Positions 52,026 through 61,326 are shown, numbered from the stretch's first letter. The stretch: DNA of 64,000 nt from Pontibacter korlensis (GCF_000973725.1 NZ_CP009621.1:5139001-5203000); one strand, 5' to 3'. Made by a program: numbers and translations. Notes: a model not told the origin generated them from the sequence alone.

Positions 52026-54557
52026 ATGAAAAAGAATATAAGTATAAACTTGCAAGGCATAATCTTCCAGATCGAGGAAGATGGGTATGAGCAACTTAGT
52101 CGCTACCTTGCCTCTATCAGAACATACTTTTCTAACTATGAGGGGCACGAGGAGATAGTAGCCGATATTGAGGCCCGTGTGGCTGAGATCTTCTCGGCCA
52201 GAGTATCACCGGCCAAACAGGTGATTACACAGGAAGATGTGCAATACCTGATCATGCGCATGGGTAATGTAACGGATTTCGAGGTGGAGGAGCCACTGGA
52301 GGAGGAAGCCTACACAACCGCTGGCGCAGGCGCTGGAACAGAAGCAGGTGCTGGCGCAGCATATGTGCATGCCACAGCAGGTACTAGAAAGCTGTTCCGC
52401 GACATGAATAACAAAGTAATTGCCGGTGTGTCTTCTGGCATTGCCAACTACCTGAGTGTGGATCCACTCTGGATCAGGCTATTCTTTGTACTCTTGGTGC
52501 TCTTAGGAGTGGTTTCTGCTGGTGTATCGGCAGCAACAGGCGTAATCATCTATAGTATACTTTGGATTGCCATGCCCGAGAGCAGCGTACTGCCTGAAAA
52601 CAAGGTCCGTAAGCTGTTCCGCGACCCGGACGACAAGAAGCTGGCTGGGGTTTGTAGCGGTATTGCCAAATACTTCGGAGTAGATGTAGCCGTAATCAGA
52701 TTGCTTTTCTTGGTCTCTATCTTTCTGGGCGGCTTTGGTATACTAGCCTACATTGTGCTTTGGATTGCCATGCCCGAGGCTGTAACCCTTACGGAGCGTA
52801 TGCAGATGCAGGGCGACCCGGTGACACTGGCTGGCATTGAGCGCACGCTAAAGGACAACCTGAACATGCGCGACAGTAACGGCGAGGAAAGTACACTGGC
52901 AAAAATCTTACTGTTGCCTATCCGATTAGTAGCTCAGGTTATCAACTGGCTGGGCAGAGCACTTGGCCCCATTTTGGCCTTCTTCATTACCCTGATTCGT
53001 GTGGCGGCCGGTGTTATACTCCTGGTGGTTTCTATTGGCCTAACTGTTGCCCTCTTCTCCACTTTTTTTGTATCTCTTGGTTTGATTGATGAGGCGCAGT
53101 ACATTCAAATTGGTGATTTCCCAGCCTCCGTTATGCTCGGAGGCTTTCCCAGGCTCGGATTGGTGGCAGGCTTCTTTGTAGGTCTTATTCCGCTGATACT
53201 ATTGATGGTGTTAGGAGTAAGCTTGCTGATCAAGAGAACCTTCATGAAGCCAATTGTTGGCTGGTCGATGTTCGGTGTGTGGCTGGTAGCCCTGTTCACT
53301 ATGATCGCTACCATCGTTATGTTCAGCAACAACTTCCGACGTAGCGGAGAAGTAGTCACAAGTAAAACAGTACCAGTGGGTAATATAGGCACCCTCACCC
53401 TCGATGCCTATGATACAGGCCTGAACTACAACAGAGTATACATCGAAGTACAGGAAGGCAGTAGCCCTGATGTGGAGATTGTGCAGCGCATTGAAGCAAA
53501 AGGCAAAACAGAGGAAGAGGCCAAGGCAAATGCCCGTATGGTTTCTTACCGCGCTGTACTTAACGACTCTACCTTACGCTTTGACGACAGCTATGAGTTT
53601 AAAGAAGGAGCCACTTTCCGGGATCAGGAACTTAGCCTGGTGCTGCGGTTACCAAAGGAGAAGCCACTGCGCTTAACACGCAACTTCGTTTACCTGCTTC
53701 CGAGCGCAGCTTTGGAAGGCAACTATGGCCAGGAGAAAATAGCCCGCAATACGTGGCAGGTAAGCGGCGACCGCTTAGTTTGCCTTACCTGTGCCGCTGA
53801 TACGCTCGATACTGAAAGTGACTTTAGCAGTGATAGCGGCGAGTTTAACATGGATCTCAATATGGATGAAGATATGAGCTCCATCGAAATGCGTGGCAGT
53901 GTATTATTAGATGAAAAGGAGTACAGCAGCAATTCCCGCTCTTTCAACTTCCGCGACTTTAACCGCATCACCATCAGCGGGCCTTACCACGTGCAACTAC
54001 GCCAGGGTAGCAGCTACCGTGTAGCTGTGCGTGCAGCGAAAGATGAGTTAGAGCGCATGAAGCTGGACCAGCAGGGAAACGAGCTTGAAATCAGGACAGA
54101 GCAGAAATATTTCCGTCTGTTCGATGACAGAAAACCGGTGCTGATTCAGATTACAGCTCCAGATATCAATAACATTGAACTGAATGGGGCTATAAAAGCA
54201 GATATAGGTAACCTTAAAGCTGATAACCTTAAGATGAGTCTTTCAGGCGCCATTCAAACTTTGGCAAACTTGAATGTACGCAACCTGAGTGTAGACGCCT
54301 CTGGAGCCACTATCAGCAAGTTTACAGGCAAGGCTGATCGCTTTGAGCTGGACGCTACCGGTGCATGCGGTATAGATGCAGACAACCTGGAAGCCCGCTA
54401 TGTAGATGTAGACGTAACCGGTGCAGGCGTAGCCGAAGTCTATGCAACCAATACCCTGCGTGCCGATGCCTCCGGCACCAGCCGCATCGTATACCGCGGC
54501 AACCCATCCGACACGATCATTGATAGTTCGGGGCCTAGCAGCGTAAGACGACGTTAA
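52026..54557 (+). CDS. Double PspC-domain membrane protein with C-terminal GIN/DUF2807 beta-helix
   Basis: An 843-residue protein with two PspC domains in tandem (about residues 121-186 and 195-252; RKLFRDMNNKVIAGVSSGIA and RKLFRDPDDKKLAGVCSGIA), a soluble N-terminal domain (1-85), and several further transmembrane helices (about 300-430). The C-terminal half (about 635-840) has the repetitive acid/serine-rich DUF2807/head-GIN pattern (NRITISGPYHVQLRQGSSYRV, NNIELNGAIKADIGN, NVRNLSVDASGATISKF) that forms a beta-helix. Envelope-stress sensing via a PspC-like input and a surface beta-helix is a reasonable reading. Operon with padR. Confidence 0.85.
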   Translation: MKKNISINLQGIIFQIEEDGYEQLSRYLASIRTYFSNYEGHEEIVADIEARVAEIFSARVSPAKQVITQEDVQYLIMRMGNVTDFEVEEPLEEEAYTTAGAGAGTEAGAGAAYVHATAGTRKLFRDMNNKVIAGVSSGIANYLSVDPLWIRLFFVLLVLLGVVSAGVSAATGVIIYSILWIAMPESSVLPENKVRKLFRDPDDKKLAGVCSGIAKYFGVDVAVIRLLFLVSIFLGGFGILAYIVLWIAMPEAVTLTERMQMQGDPVTLAGIERTLKDNLNMRDSNGEESTLAKILLLPIRLVAQVINWLGRALGPILAFFITLIRVAAGVILLVVSIGLTVALFSTFFVSLGLIDEAQYIQIGDFPASVMLGGFPRLGLVAGFFVGLIPLILLMVLGVSLLIKRTFMKPIVGWSMFGVWLVALFTMIATIVMFSNNFRRSGEVVTSKTVPVGNIGTLTLDAYDTGLNYNRVYIEVQEGSSPDVEIVQRIEAKGKTEEEAKANARMVSYRAVLNDSTLRFDDSYEFKEGATFRDQELSLVLRLPKEKPLRLTRNFVYLLPSAALEGNYGQEKIARNTWQVSGDRLVCLTCAADTLDTESDFSSDSGEFNMDLNMDEDMSSIEMRGSVLLDEKEYSSNSRSFNFRDFNRITISGPYHVQLRQGSSYRVAVRAAKDELERMKLDQQGNELEIRTEQKYFRLFDDRKPVLIQITAPDINNIELNGAIKADIGNLKADNLKMSLSGAIQTLANLNVRNLSVDASGATISKFTGKADRFELDATGACGIDADNLEARYVDVDVTGAGVAEVYATNTLRADASGTSRIVYRGNPSDTIIDSSGPSSVRRR

Positions 54558-54575
54558 GCTTAAAATTCAAGTATA

Positions 54576-54608
54576 AAGCTGGCTGAGCTTCACCCTCTCA
54601 GCCAGCTT
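54576..54608 (+). terminator. Hairpin after the PspC gene
   Basis: AAGCTGGCTGAG (54576-54587) pairs perfectly with CTCAGCCAGCTT (54597-54608) around a 9-nt loop. There is no T-tract, so it may act as a factor-assisted terminator or 3' end stabiliser. Confidence 0.5.
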
Positions 54609-54662
54609 AAACAAACCGCCATTAAGTACAAAATAAAACTACACTAACCCCGCTAGGTAACT

Positions 54663-55565
54663 ATGAGAAAAACAGCTCAACTACGCCTGTCACTCCTGAT
54701 ACTTGTTGCCTGTGCGGGTCCTGAAACAATTACCAACAGTAACGGCAACGTGCAAACAGATAGTACCGACAAAGTTCAGATCATGCTGTTGGGCACCTTT
54801 CACTTCAATCAGTTTCATAATGCAGGCAACCCTGCCAGTAATTTCTTTAGCGAACAGCGGCAGCAGGAAATAGCCGAGGTGAACCAAGCTTTGAAGGCTT
54901 TTGCTCCTGATATGATCATGATTGAGCGAGAGCCAAAAACGCAGGCAACTCATGACAGCCTCTATCAATTGTATTTGAATGGAGAACTGAATCCAGAGGA
55001 GGTAGAAAACGGAGCAGGTGAAGTCTATCAGCTTGCTTTCAAGCTAGCTAAGAGCTTGGGCCAGGAGAAGCTGCACTGCGTGGATTATAACGAAAGCACC
55101 TCACAAGGCCTCCTAAGCTCTGGCGACAACATAGAGGTATTCCAGAACGGGCTGCAACATTTCCAGCAAACGACTAGAGGTGCTACCAGTAAATTTATGG
55201 AGGGCCAAACGACCTTTATGGAGTTTCTTTACTTCATGAACAAGCCAGAGATAGTTCAGCTATCGCACCAGCAGTTTTACAACCTCCCGGCTTATGTCCA
55301 GAATGGCTCTTTTAAAAGTTATGAAGGGCTTAACAGGAGCACGATTGACACTACACAGATTGGAGCAGAGTTTATTGCGCTGTTTTACGAACGCAACCTG
55401 AAGATATATTCTAACATCTTAAATGCGCAAGTAAAGCACAAAGGCAAAAGAATACTGCTCATTATGGGCCAAACTCATATAGGCGTACTGCAAAATATTA
55501 TTAAGAACAACCCTAACTATGAAATTGTGAGCACCAACTTATACTTGAAAGAGAAAGAAGTATAG
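54663..55565 (+). CDS. DUF5694/TraB-like lipoprotein
   Basis: A 300-residue protein with a short signal and lipobox-like LILVAC (C near residue 17). The mature part starts QIMLLGTFHFNQFHN, then DMIMIEREPKTQ and GEKLHCVDYNE, and ends with RILLIMGQTHIGVLQNIIKNNP. These GTFHF / ER / GxxH motifs fit the DUF5694 and TraB/PrgY/TIKI-like group of predicted metallopeptidases. Substrate and role are unknown. Stands alone, followed by about 300 bp of gene-free DNA. Confidence 0.7.
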   Translation: MRKTAQLRLSLLILVACAGPETITNSNGNVQTDSTDKVQIMLLGTFHFNQFHNAGNPASNFFSEQRQQEIAEVNQALKAFAPDMIMIEREPKTQATHDSLYQLYLNGELNPEEVENGAGEVYQLAFKLAKSLGQEKLHCVDYNESTSQGLLSSGDNIEVFQNGLQHFQQTTRGATSKFMEGQTTFMEFLYFMNKPEIVQLSHQQFYNLPAYVQNGSFKSYEGLNRSTIDTTQIGAEFIALFYERNLKIYSNILNAQVKHKGKRILLIMGQTHIGVLQNIIKNNPNYEIVSTNLYLKEKEV

Positions 55566-55662
55566 TGCAAGAATATATAATATTATGCTATATCTACCCG
55601 TTAGGTATATACCTTCAGTAGTGTTTGTTTAGTTGTTTGAGTGATTCTGACGAAGCCCTACT

Positions 55663-55725
55663 GCCTTTTATGAATAGTAGAAAGGTATAGGCTTCGTCAA
55701 ACTCATCCCTCTTCTTCCCTTTCCT
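55663..55725 (-). pseudogene. Duplicated C-terminal fragment of the CCA nucleotidyltransferase-like gene
   Basis: Minus-strand reading gives RKGKKRDEFDEAYTFLLFIKG, close to the GKVKNEFEEAYTFMLNLG region at the C-terminus of the adjacent HD/CCA gene (55914-55979), in the same orientation about 250 bp away. The surrounding open frame (55615-55827) has no other similarity and is not considered a real gene. This is a decayed partial tandem duplication. The rest of 55566-55868 shows only a 10-bp inverted repeat (AGGCTGTTCT at 55766 and AGAACAGCCT at 55842). Confidence 0.6.
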
Positions 55726-55868
55726 CCTAGTATTTTCCCGAAAATTGGGATTTGCACATGCACAGGCTGTTCTGGGAAAGAGTAAGTGTATATAACTAGC
55801 GTTACTATGCAGGCAGCAGCTACTCATTGTGCACCATAGTAAGAACAGCCTGGAAAAAGCGAACCTTG

Positions 55869-57314
55869 CTACTCTCCTTTTCCTTGAACAGCTTTATTGC
55901 TTACAACCTCCAGTCCCTTCTGCTCACCCAGATTCAACATAAAAGTATAGGCCTCTTCGAACTCGTTTTTCACCTTTCCTTCCAGAATTGCCTCCGTCAG
56001 CGCCTCCTTAATTTCACCTACTGCTTTAGATGGCTTCAGCCCAAAGGTTTCCATAATGATTTCGCCAGTGATTACAGGCTGGAAGTTGCGTAGTTTATCG
56101 CTTTCCTCCACCTCTACCAGTCGCTTCTCCACCTTATCGAAGTTTTGCAGGTAGCGCTTTACTTTGATATCGTTCTTGGAAGTGATGTCGGCACGGCAAA
56201 GCTTCATGAGCGCATCAATGTCGTCGCCAGCTTCAAACAGGAGCCTGCGTATCGCAGAGTCAGTCACTGTTTCCTTTACCAGGGCAATAGGCCTCAGGTG
56301 CAGGCGCACAAGCTTTTGCACAAACTTCATGTGCTCATTCAGTGGCAGTTTCAGATCGCGGAACAAACGAGGCACCATACGGGCACCGCGGTCTTCATGG
56401 CCGTGGAAGGTCCAGCCGGCCTTTGGGTGATAGCGTTTTGTATCTGGTTTCGCAATGTCGTGCATAATAGCCGACCAACGCAGCCACAGGTCATCCGACA
56501 CCTGGGCCACGTTATCCAGCACCTGCAATGTATGGTAGAAGTTGTCTTTATGAGAGTTGCCATTGATGGTTTCCACCCCCTGTAGCTCCACCATTTTCGG
56601 GAAGATCAGGTGCAGCAGCCCTGAGGCGAACAGCAGCTTAAAACCATAGCTAGGCACCGGTGAAAGTATAATCTTGTTTAGCTCATCAGTTATTCGCTCC
56701 TGGGACACAATTTTGATGCGTTCCTTATTATCAGTGATAGCATCAAAGGTATCGGGGTCAATATCAAAGCCCAGCTGAGAGGCAAAGCGAATAGCGCGCA
56801 TCATGCGCAGGGGATCGTCAGAAAAAGTAATGCCAGGCTCCAGAGGAGTACGAATAATCTGCCGGCGCATGTCCTTCAAGCCTTCAAACTCATCGATTAG
56901 AGTACCGTAGCTGTCCCCGTTCAGGCTTATTCCTAAGGCATTGATGGTAAAGTCGCGACGCTTCAGGTCATCATCCAGTGTGCCCTGTTCCACCTCAGGC
57001 TTTCGTGAATGTTCCCGGTAGGATTCTTTGCGCGCGCCTACAAACTCCACCTCCCACTCTCCAGCACGCAGCATGGCAGTACCAAAATTCTTAAAAACAG
57101 ATACCTTAGGTTTGTGAGGCAGCTTTTGTGCCACTTGCGTTGCCAATACTATCCCGTCGCCTACGCATACTATGTCAATATCTTTTGATGGCCTTTTCAG
57201 TACCAGGTCCCTTACAAAACCACCTATCACATAGGCATCTACGCCCAATTCGTCAGCGGCCTCGGCTACAACTTTAAAAATAGGGTGCTCGGGTAACTGT
57301 ACTTTATCCATCAT
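55869..57314 (-). CDS. CCA tRNA nucleotidyltransferase/poly(A) polymerase family, HD domain
   Basis: A 481-residue class II nucleotidyltransferase. The N-terminal head has YVIGGFVRDLVLKRPSKDIDIVCVG (catalytic DxD within DIDIV), then RRDFTINALGISL and DDPLRMMRAIRFASQLGF for tRNA handling. A C-terminal HD phosphohydrolase-like domain (IMHDIAKP at about 289, FHGHEDRGARM) follows. It adds or repairs the 3' CCA of tRNA, or acts as poly(A) polymerase; the HD domain fits either. A terminator-like hairpin lies in the gap upstream of the gene. Confidence 0.9.
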   Translation of the reverse strand: MMDKVQLPEHPIFKVVAEAADELGVDAYVIGGFVRDLVLKRPSKDIDIVCVGDGIVLATQVAQKLPHKPKVSVFKNFGTAMLRAGEWEVEFVGARKESYREHSRKPEVEQGTLDDDLKRRDFTINALGISLNGDSYGTLIDEFEGLKDMRRQIIRTPLEPGITFSDDPLRMMRAIRFASQLGFDIDPDTFDAITDNKERIKIVSQERITDELNKIILSPVPSYGFKLLFASGLLHLIFPKMVELQGVETINGNSHKDNFYHTLQVLDNVAQVSDDLWLRWSAIMHDIAKPDTKRYHPKAGWTFHGHEDRGARMVPRLFRDLKLPLNEHMKFVQKLVRLHLRPIALVKETVTDSAIRRLLFEAGDDIDALMKLCRADITSKNDIKVKRYLQNFDKVEKRLVEVEESDKLRNFQPVITGEIIMETFGLKPSKAVGEIKEALTEAILEGKVKNEFEEAYTFMLNLGEQKGLEVVSNKAVQGKGE

Positions 57315-57332
57315 GCTCTTAAAAATAAAAAA

Positions 57333-57362
57333 ACCTCAGACGGCAGGGGTGCAGCCTGAGGC
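57333..57362 (-). terminator. Terminator between tsaC and the CCA gene
   Basis: CCTCAG (57334-57339) pairs with CTGAGG (57356-57361). On the minus strand the stem is followed by TTTTTTTATTTTT. It lies about 135 bp after the tsaC stop and 20 bp before the CCA gene start, so it could also act as an attenuator of the latter. Confidence 0.6.
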
Positions 57363-57495
57363 ACAAAAATAAGTATAACCTGCTCAATTACGAAAACGGC
57401 TACATTTTAAGCTGGTTATACTCTGTTTACTAAACACTTATAATTTCAAAGAGCCGGCAGCAAGAACAAAGGCTACCTGTTTCCTGCGAAAAAAA

Positions 57496-58071
57496 CTACT
57501 CACGCAACACAGTAAGCTTACCGTCGGCTTCTATTTTTACGATACGGGATGGCTTTGAGGCCATATCATCGTCCTGCCGCCAGTTTACCACAAAATCGAC
57601 ACGCTTTTTTATAGTATCGCTTACATCAGCAAAGGTTTTAGGAGAAGGCTGCCCGCTAATGTTGGCAGAAGTAGATACAATTGGCCTGCCTACCTGCCTG
57701 ATAAGACGGTGGCAAAACTCATCATTCTGTACCACACGTATGGCAACGGTACCATCTTCTGCTATAACCTCCTTGGGTAAGTTTTGCGGTGAAGAAAAGA
57801 CATAGGTAGTAGGGCGTTCCTGCTGCTTCACCATCTCCTCAAATCCCTCAGGCAAGTCTTTTACGTAACGCTGCAGCATTTCTTGGTCAGCCACGAGCAA
57901 AATCATGGCTTTCGACTCTTCCCGCTCCTTTATCTTGAAAATCTTGCGTACTGCATCGGCACTTTCGGCATCGCAGCCTATTCCCCAAACCGTATCGGTC
58001 GGGTACAGGACCACATTTCCGAGCAGTACTTCCTCCTCTGCCGCCTGCACCTCTTTTATTAACTGGTTCAT
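57496..58071 (-). CDS. L-threonylcarbamoyladenylate synthase (Sua5/YrdC/TsaC family)
   Basis: A 191-residue YrdC-fold enzyme making threonylcarbamoyl-AMP for the t6A37 tRNA modification. Motifs are VLYPTDTVWGIGCDAES near residue 22, KIKEREESKAMILLV (substrate and ATP contacts), PTTYVF and IVSTSANISGQPSP. It lies downstream of the methylmalonyl-CoA epimerase gene. The family call is firm; Sua5 versus TsaC is by length (no C-terminal Sua5 domain, so TsaC-type). Confidence 0.92.
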   Translation of the reverse strand: MNQLIKEVQAAEEEVLLGNVVLYPTDTVWGIGCDAESADAVRKIFKIKEREESKAMILLVADQEMLQRYVKDLPEGFEEMVKQQERPTTYVFSSPQNLPKEVIAEDGTVAIRVVQNDEFCHRLIRQVGRPIVSTSANISGQPSPKTFADVSDTIKKRVDFVVNWRQDDDMASKPSRIVKIEADGKLTVLRE

Positions 58072-58161
58072 AAACCTTATCGTTTACTGTCTTAGTGCTG
58101 TAGCTATCCTACTAAAGCACATTTATACTTTATACAATAATTGAACTGTTGGTACAGCAAT

Positions 58162-58563
58162 TTACCTGATCTCCTGCGTAAGCTCAATCAAAACACCGTT
58201 GGCGCTCTTCGGGTGCACAAAGCAAACCAGCTTGTTATCGGCCCCCTTTTTAGGCTGCTCATTTAATAAAACAAAGCCTTCTTTTTTCAGCCGCTCCATC
58301 TCATCATATATATCTTCTACCTCAAAGGCAATGTGATGAATGCCTTCGCCCCGTTTCTCTATAAACTTGCTTATAGCGCTTTCGGGGGTGGTGCCTTCGA
58401 GCAATTCTATCTTTGTTTCACCTACTTTAAAGAAGGAGGTATTTACCCCCTCTGACTCCACATACTCTGTTTTATAAGGCTCTACGCCCAGCAGTTTGTA
58501 GTATAGTGCATTGGCCTCGCTGAAATCCCTAACAGCTATTCCTATATGTTCTACGTTTTTCAT
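58162..58563 (-). CDS. mce: Methylmalonyl-CoA epimerase
   Basis: A 133-residue glyoxalase/VOC-fold metalloenzyme interconverting (R)- and (S)-methylmalonyl-CoA. Metal ligands are in VEHIGIAV (H5), KIELLEG and GIHHIAFEVEDI (H near 76), with VLIELTQ near the C-terminus. It would work with methylmalonyl-CoA mutase (not in this window) in propionate metabolism. Divergent from iscS. Confidence 0.9.
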   Translation of the reverse strand: MKNVEHIGIAVRDFSEANALYYKLLGVEPYKTEYVESEGVNTSFFKVGETKIELLEGTTPESAISKFIEKRGEGIHHIAFEVEDIYDEMERLKKEGFVLLNEQPKKGADNKLVCFVHPKSANGVLIELTQEIR

Positions 58564-58600
58564 TTAGAGTTTGTAATTAGTCTAAGTAAAGAATTTTTGC

Positions 58601-58608
58601 TATTTTTG
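58601..58608 (+). promoter_or_regulatory. -7 element of the isc operon
   Basis: TATTTTTG (58601-58608) matches TAnnTTTG and lies in GCTATTTTTGTGCC, about 74 bp before the iscS ATG. The nearest TTG upstream is 27 bp away, outside the usual spacing, so the -33 element is weak. Confidence 0.4.
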
Positions 58609-58681
58609 TGCCGGATTCAAAACTAATAATTTCTTCAAACTGTTAAGCTAACAGGACAAAACAAGAAACCTTATAGTTACT

Positions 58682-59896
58682 ATGCTAACACTTCCGATAT
58701 ACTTGGATAACAATGCCACTACGCCGCTTGACCCGCGCGTGTTGGAGGCAATGATGCCTTACATGACAAATATGTTTGGTAACGCCGCCTCTCGTAATCA
58801 CGCTTTTGGCTGGCAAGCAGAAGAGGCAGTGGATTATGCACGTGAGCAGATCGCGTCGCTGATCAATTGTTCTCCTAAGGAAATCATCTTTACTTCTGGC
58901 GCTACTGAATCAGATAACCTTGCTATAAAAGGTGTGTTTGAGATGTACGCTTCTAAAGGCAACCATATCATCACGGTTACTACCGAGCACAAGGCTGTGC
59001 TGGATACTTGCAAGCACATTGAGAAAATTGGTGGTAAGGTTACTTACCTTAAGGTGAACGACAAAGGTCTGATCGATCTGAAAGAGCTGGAAGAAGCTAT
59101 CACCGATAAGACTATCCTTATCTCTGTAATGTATGCCAACAACGAGATTGGTGTGATTCAGCCAATTCGTGAGATCTCTGCTATTGCTAAAAAGCGTGGT
59201 ATTTTGTTCTTTACAGATGCGACCCAGGCTGTAGGTAAAATACCAGTGGACGTAGAAGCTGATGGCATTGACCTGATGGCTTTCTCTGCCCACAAAATGT
59301 ATGGCCCTAAGGGTGTTGGTGCACTGTATGTGCGTCGTAAAAACCCACGTGTTAAAGTTACTGCCCAGATGGACGGTGGCGGACATGAGCGCGGCATGCG
59401 TTCAGGTACATTGAACGTACCTGGTATTGTTGGCCTTGGCAAAGCTGCTGAAATTGCTAAGCAGGACATGGAAGCCGATACCAAGCGTATTGCAGCCATG
59501 CGTGACAGATTAGAGCGTGAACTTCTTACAATTGAGGAGTCTTATGTGAATGGTTCTACTGAGCACCGTCTGCCACACGTGTCTAACATCTCTTTCAAAT
59601 ATGTAGAAGGTGAAGGCCTTATGATGGGTGTGAAGGATTTGGCTGTATCTTCCGGATCTGCCTGTACCTCAGCCTCTTTGGAGCCATCTTACGTATTAAA
59701 AGCACTAGGTCTTAGCGATGACCTAGCTCACTCTTCGCTGCGTTTTGGTTTGAGTCGCTTTACTACGGACGAGGAAATTGACTTTGCCATCGACCATGTA
59801 AAAGAGGCTGTGGCCAAACTTCGTGAGCTTTCTCCGCTGTGGGAAATGTTCAAAGAAGGTATTGACCTTGACACTATTGAGTGGGCAGAACACTAA
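58682..59896 (+). CDS. iscS: Cysteine desulfurase
   Basis: A 404-residue PLP enzyme supplying sulfur for Fe-S clusters. PLP lysine K205 is in SAHKMYGPKG; the persulfide-forming cysteine C328 is in VSSGSACTSAS; TSGATESDN and TTEHKAVLD are other fold motifs. IscS-type by length and by the following iscU (85 bp). No iscR lies upstream. Start MLTLPIYLDNNATTPLD is typical. Confidence 0.95.
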   Translation: MLTLPIYLDNNATTPLDPRVLEAMMPYMTNMFGNAASRNHAFGWQAEEAVDYAREQIASLINCSPKEIIFTSGATESDNLAIKGVFEMYASKGNHIITVTTEHKAVLDTCKHIEKIGGKVTYLKVNDKGLIDLKELEEAITDKTILISVMYANNEIGVIQPIREISAIAKKRGILFFTDATQAVGKIPVDVEADGIDLMAFSAHKMYGPKGVGALYVRRKNPRVKVTAQMDGGGHERGMRSGTLNVPGIVGLGKAAEIAKQDMEADTKRIAAMRDRLERELLTIEESYVNGSTEHRLPHVSNISFKYVEGEGLMMGVKDLAVSSGSACTSASLEPSYVLKALGLSDDLAHSSLRFGLSRFTTDEEIDFAIDHVKEAVAKLRELSPLWEMFKEGIDLDTIEWAEH

Positions 59897-59981
59897 GAGG
59901 AATTTGGTCAGGAGTAAGTAGCGACTTGTTATTTACACTTGATTAGTAGTTCATCATCATTAACCAGTAAAAAATATAGCT

Positions 59982-60395
59982 ATGGCTTATTCAGATAAAG
60001 TAATCGACCATTATACCAACCCACGTAACGTTGGTACCCTTGATAAAGCAAAGAAAAACGTAGGTACCGGCTTAGTAGGTGCCCCTGAGTGTGGTGACGT
60101 TATGCGTCTTCAGATTGAGGTAGACGAGAACCAAATCATCACCGACGCTAAATTTAAAACGTTTGGTTGTGGTTCAGCAATCGCCTCTTCTTCACTAGCT
60201 ACTGAGTGGCTGAAAGGTAAATCTGTTGACGAGGCGCTTGCCATAGACAACATGGCCATCGTGGAAGAACTGGCTCTTCCGCCAGTGAAGATCCACTGCT
60301 CTGTACTTGCAGAAGATGCCATCAAAACTGCTATCAACGACTACAGAGTGAAAAACGGCCTTCCAGAACTGGAAATGCCTAAGTCTCACCACTAA
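59982..60395 (+). CDS. iscU: Iron-sulfur cluster scaffold IscU
   Basis: A 137-residue scaffold on which [2Fe-2S] clusters are built. Ligands C37, C63 and C106 and D39 are in APECGDVM, FGCGSA and LPPVKIHCSVLAEDAI, where the LPPVK motif is the HscA recognition site. It follows iscS by 85 bp. No hscA/hscB are nearby, so a dedicated chaperone may be elsewhere in the genome. Confidence 0.96.
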   Translation: MAYSDKVIDHYTNPRNVGTLDKAKKNVGTGLVGAPECGDVMRLQIEVDENQIITDAKFKTFGCGSAIASSSLATEWLKGKSVDEALAIDNMAIVEELALPPVKIHCSVLAEDAIKTAINDYRVKNGLPELEMPKSHH

Positions 60396-60409
60396 GAAGC
60401 CCAGACTCC

Positions 60410-60817
60410 ATGGAGTCAACTACGGATGTGCACGTTGAAAGTGCCCGTATTCAAAAGCAGATTGAGCACCACTTAGGCATAAGCGGTAACAGTCTGCTTT
60501 TTGAATTCAGGCAGCTCGACAACAAAACGCGCCTCGACCTGATCACGGTTAACCCGCGCCACCACCAATCGTTCCTGCTACACTCAGAAGTGGGCTACGA
60601 TAAACTGGAAGTGTTGCGCAAAATGCTGAGCTACGTGCAAAGCTACCGAGACCAGGAAAGTTCTTTTACTGTGCAGTGGATTGCCCGTGATGATAAAGAG
60701 TTGAACACCTCTTACTTTAGGGCACGTAATATGTATGAGGCGTTAGATAAATTATACTATGGCAGAGACATGAACACTATCACAGTTTTCAGTATAGTGC
60801 TAAATCCTGTCTCCTAA
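60410..60817 (+). CDS. Unknown conserved protein in the isc operon
   Basis: A 135-residue soluble protein between iscU (14 bp) and iscA (13 bp). It has no signal peptide, no Cys cluster and no recognised domain. The sequence is mixed alpha/beta: IQKQIEHHLGISGNSLLFEFRQLD, a NPRHHQSFLLHSEVGY segment, and a YRDQESSFTVQWIARDD strand with conserved-looking HH, W and Y. Its tight place between two Fe-S assembly genes suggests a role in cluster assembly or its control; this is by position only. Confidence 0.8.
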   Translation: MESTTDVHVESARIQKQIEHHLGISGNSLLFEFRQLDNKTRLDLITVNPRHHQSFLLHSEVGYDKLEVLRKMLSYVQSYRDQESSFTVQWIARDDKELNTSYFRARNMYEALDKLYYGRDMNTITVFSIVLNPVS

Positions 60818-60830
60818 TTAATAATAAGTT

Positions 60831-61157
60831 ATGATCACAGTATCAGATAAAGCAAAAGAGAAGGTATTTAAGCTGAGACAAGAAGCTCAGCTCGACGAGA
60901 AATTCCGTTTGCGTGCCTCTGTTACAGGTGGTGGCTGCTCAGGTCTTTCCTATAACCTCGACTTTGATGACGAGGTAAAGCCGATGGATCAGGAGTTCGA
61001 AGACAAAGGTGTGAAGGTTGTGGTAGATATGAAGAGCTTCCTGTACCTGGCAGGTACAGAGCTAGACTTCTCCGATGGCCTGAACGGTAAAGGCTTTTTC
61101 TTCAACAACCCGAATGCCTCACGTACCTGTGGCTGTGGCGACAGCTTTTCGGTATAA
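60831..61157 (+). CDS. iscA: A-type iron-sulfur carrier (IscA/ErpA/HesB)
   Basis: A 108-residue HesB-like protein with the three conserved cysteines C36 (TGGGCSGLSY), C100 and C102 (TCGCGDSF). A-type proteins carry or transfer Fe-S clusters from IscU to targets. It is the last gene of the isc operon and is followed by a terminator. Confidence 0.94.
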   Translation: MITVSDKAKEKVFKLRQEAQLDEKFRLRASVTGGGCSGLSYNLDFDDEVKPMDQEFEDKGVKVVVDMKSFLYLAGTELDFSDGLNGKGFFFNNPNASRTCGCGDSFSV

Positions 61158-61171
61158 GCTAATACCATCTA

Positions 61172-61217
61172 TCATAAAAAAAGCCCTGCTATATCAAGCT
61201 GGGCTTTTTTTATGATG
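61172..61217 (+). terminator. Terminator after iscA
   Basis: ATCATAAAAAAAGCCCTGCT pairs with AGCTGGGCTTTTTTTATGAT with a single mismatch, giving a hairpin flanked by A7 and T7 runs. Imperfect long dyad. Confidence 0.88.
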
Positions 61218-61326
61218 ACTGAGCTGCAATGACCAGATGTAGTTATTTGAATGAATGCAGGATGTTGGTATTTTACTTTTATCCTGCCACTTAATAGTTA
61301 AGCAACAACACCTACTGCATCTTACT

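Noticed and set aside
55615..55827. 70-codon minus-strand frame as a real small gene
   Set aside because: Only about 20 residues resemble the neighbouring gene's C-terminus; the rest lacks features, so it is treated as a decayed duplicate.
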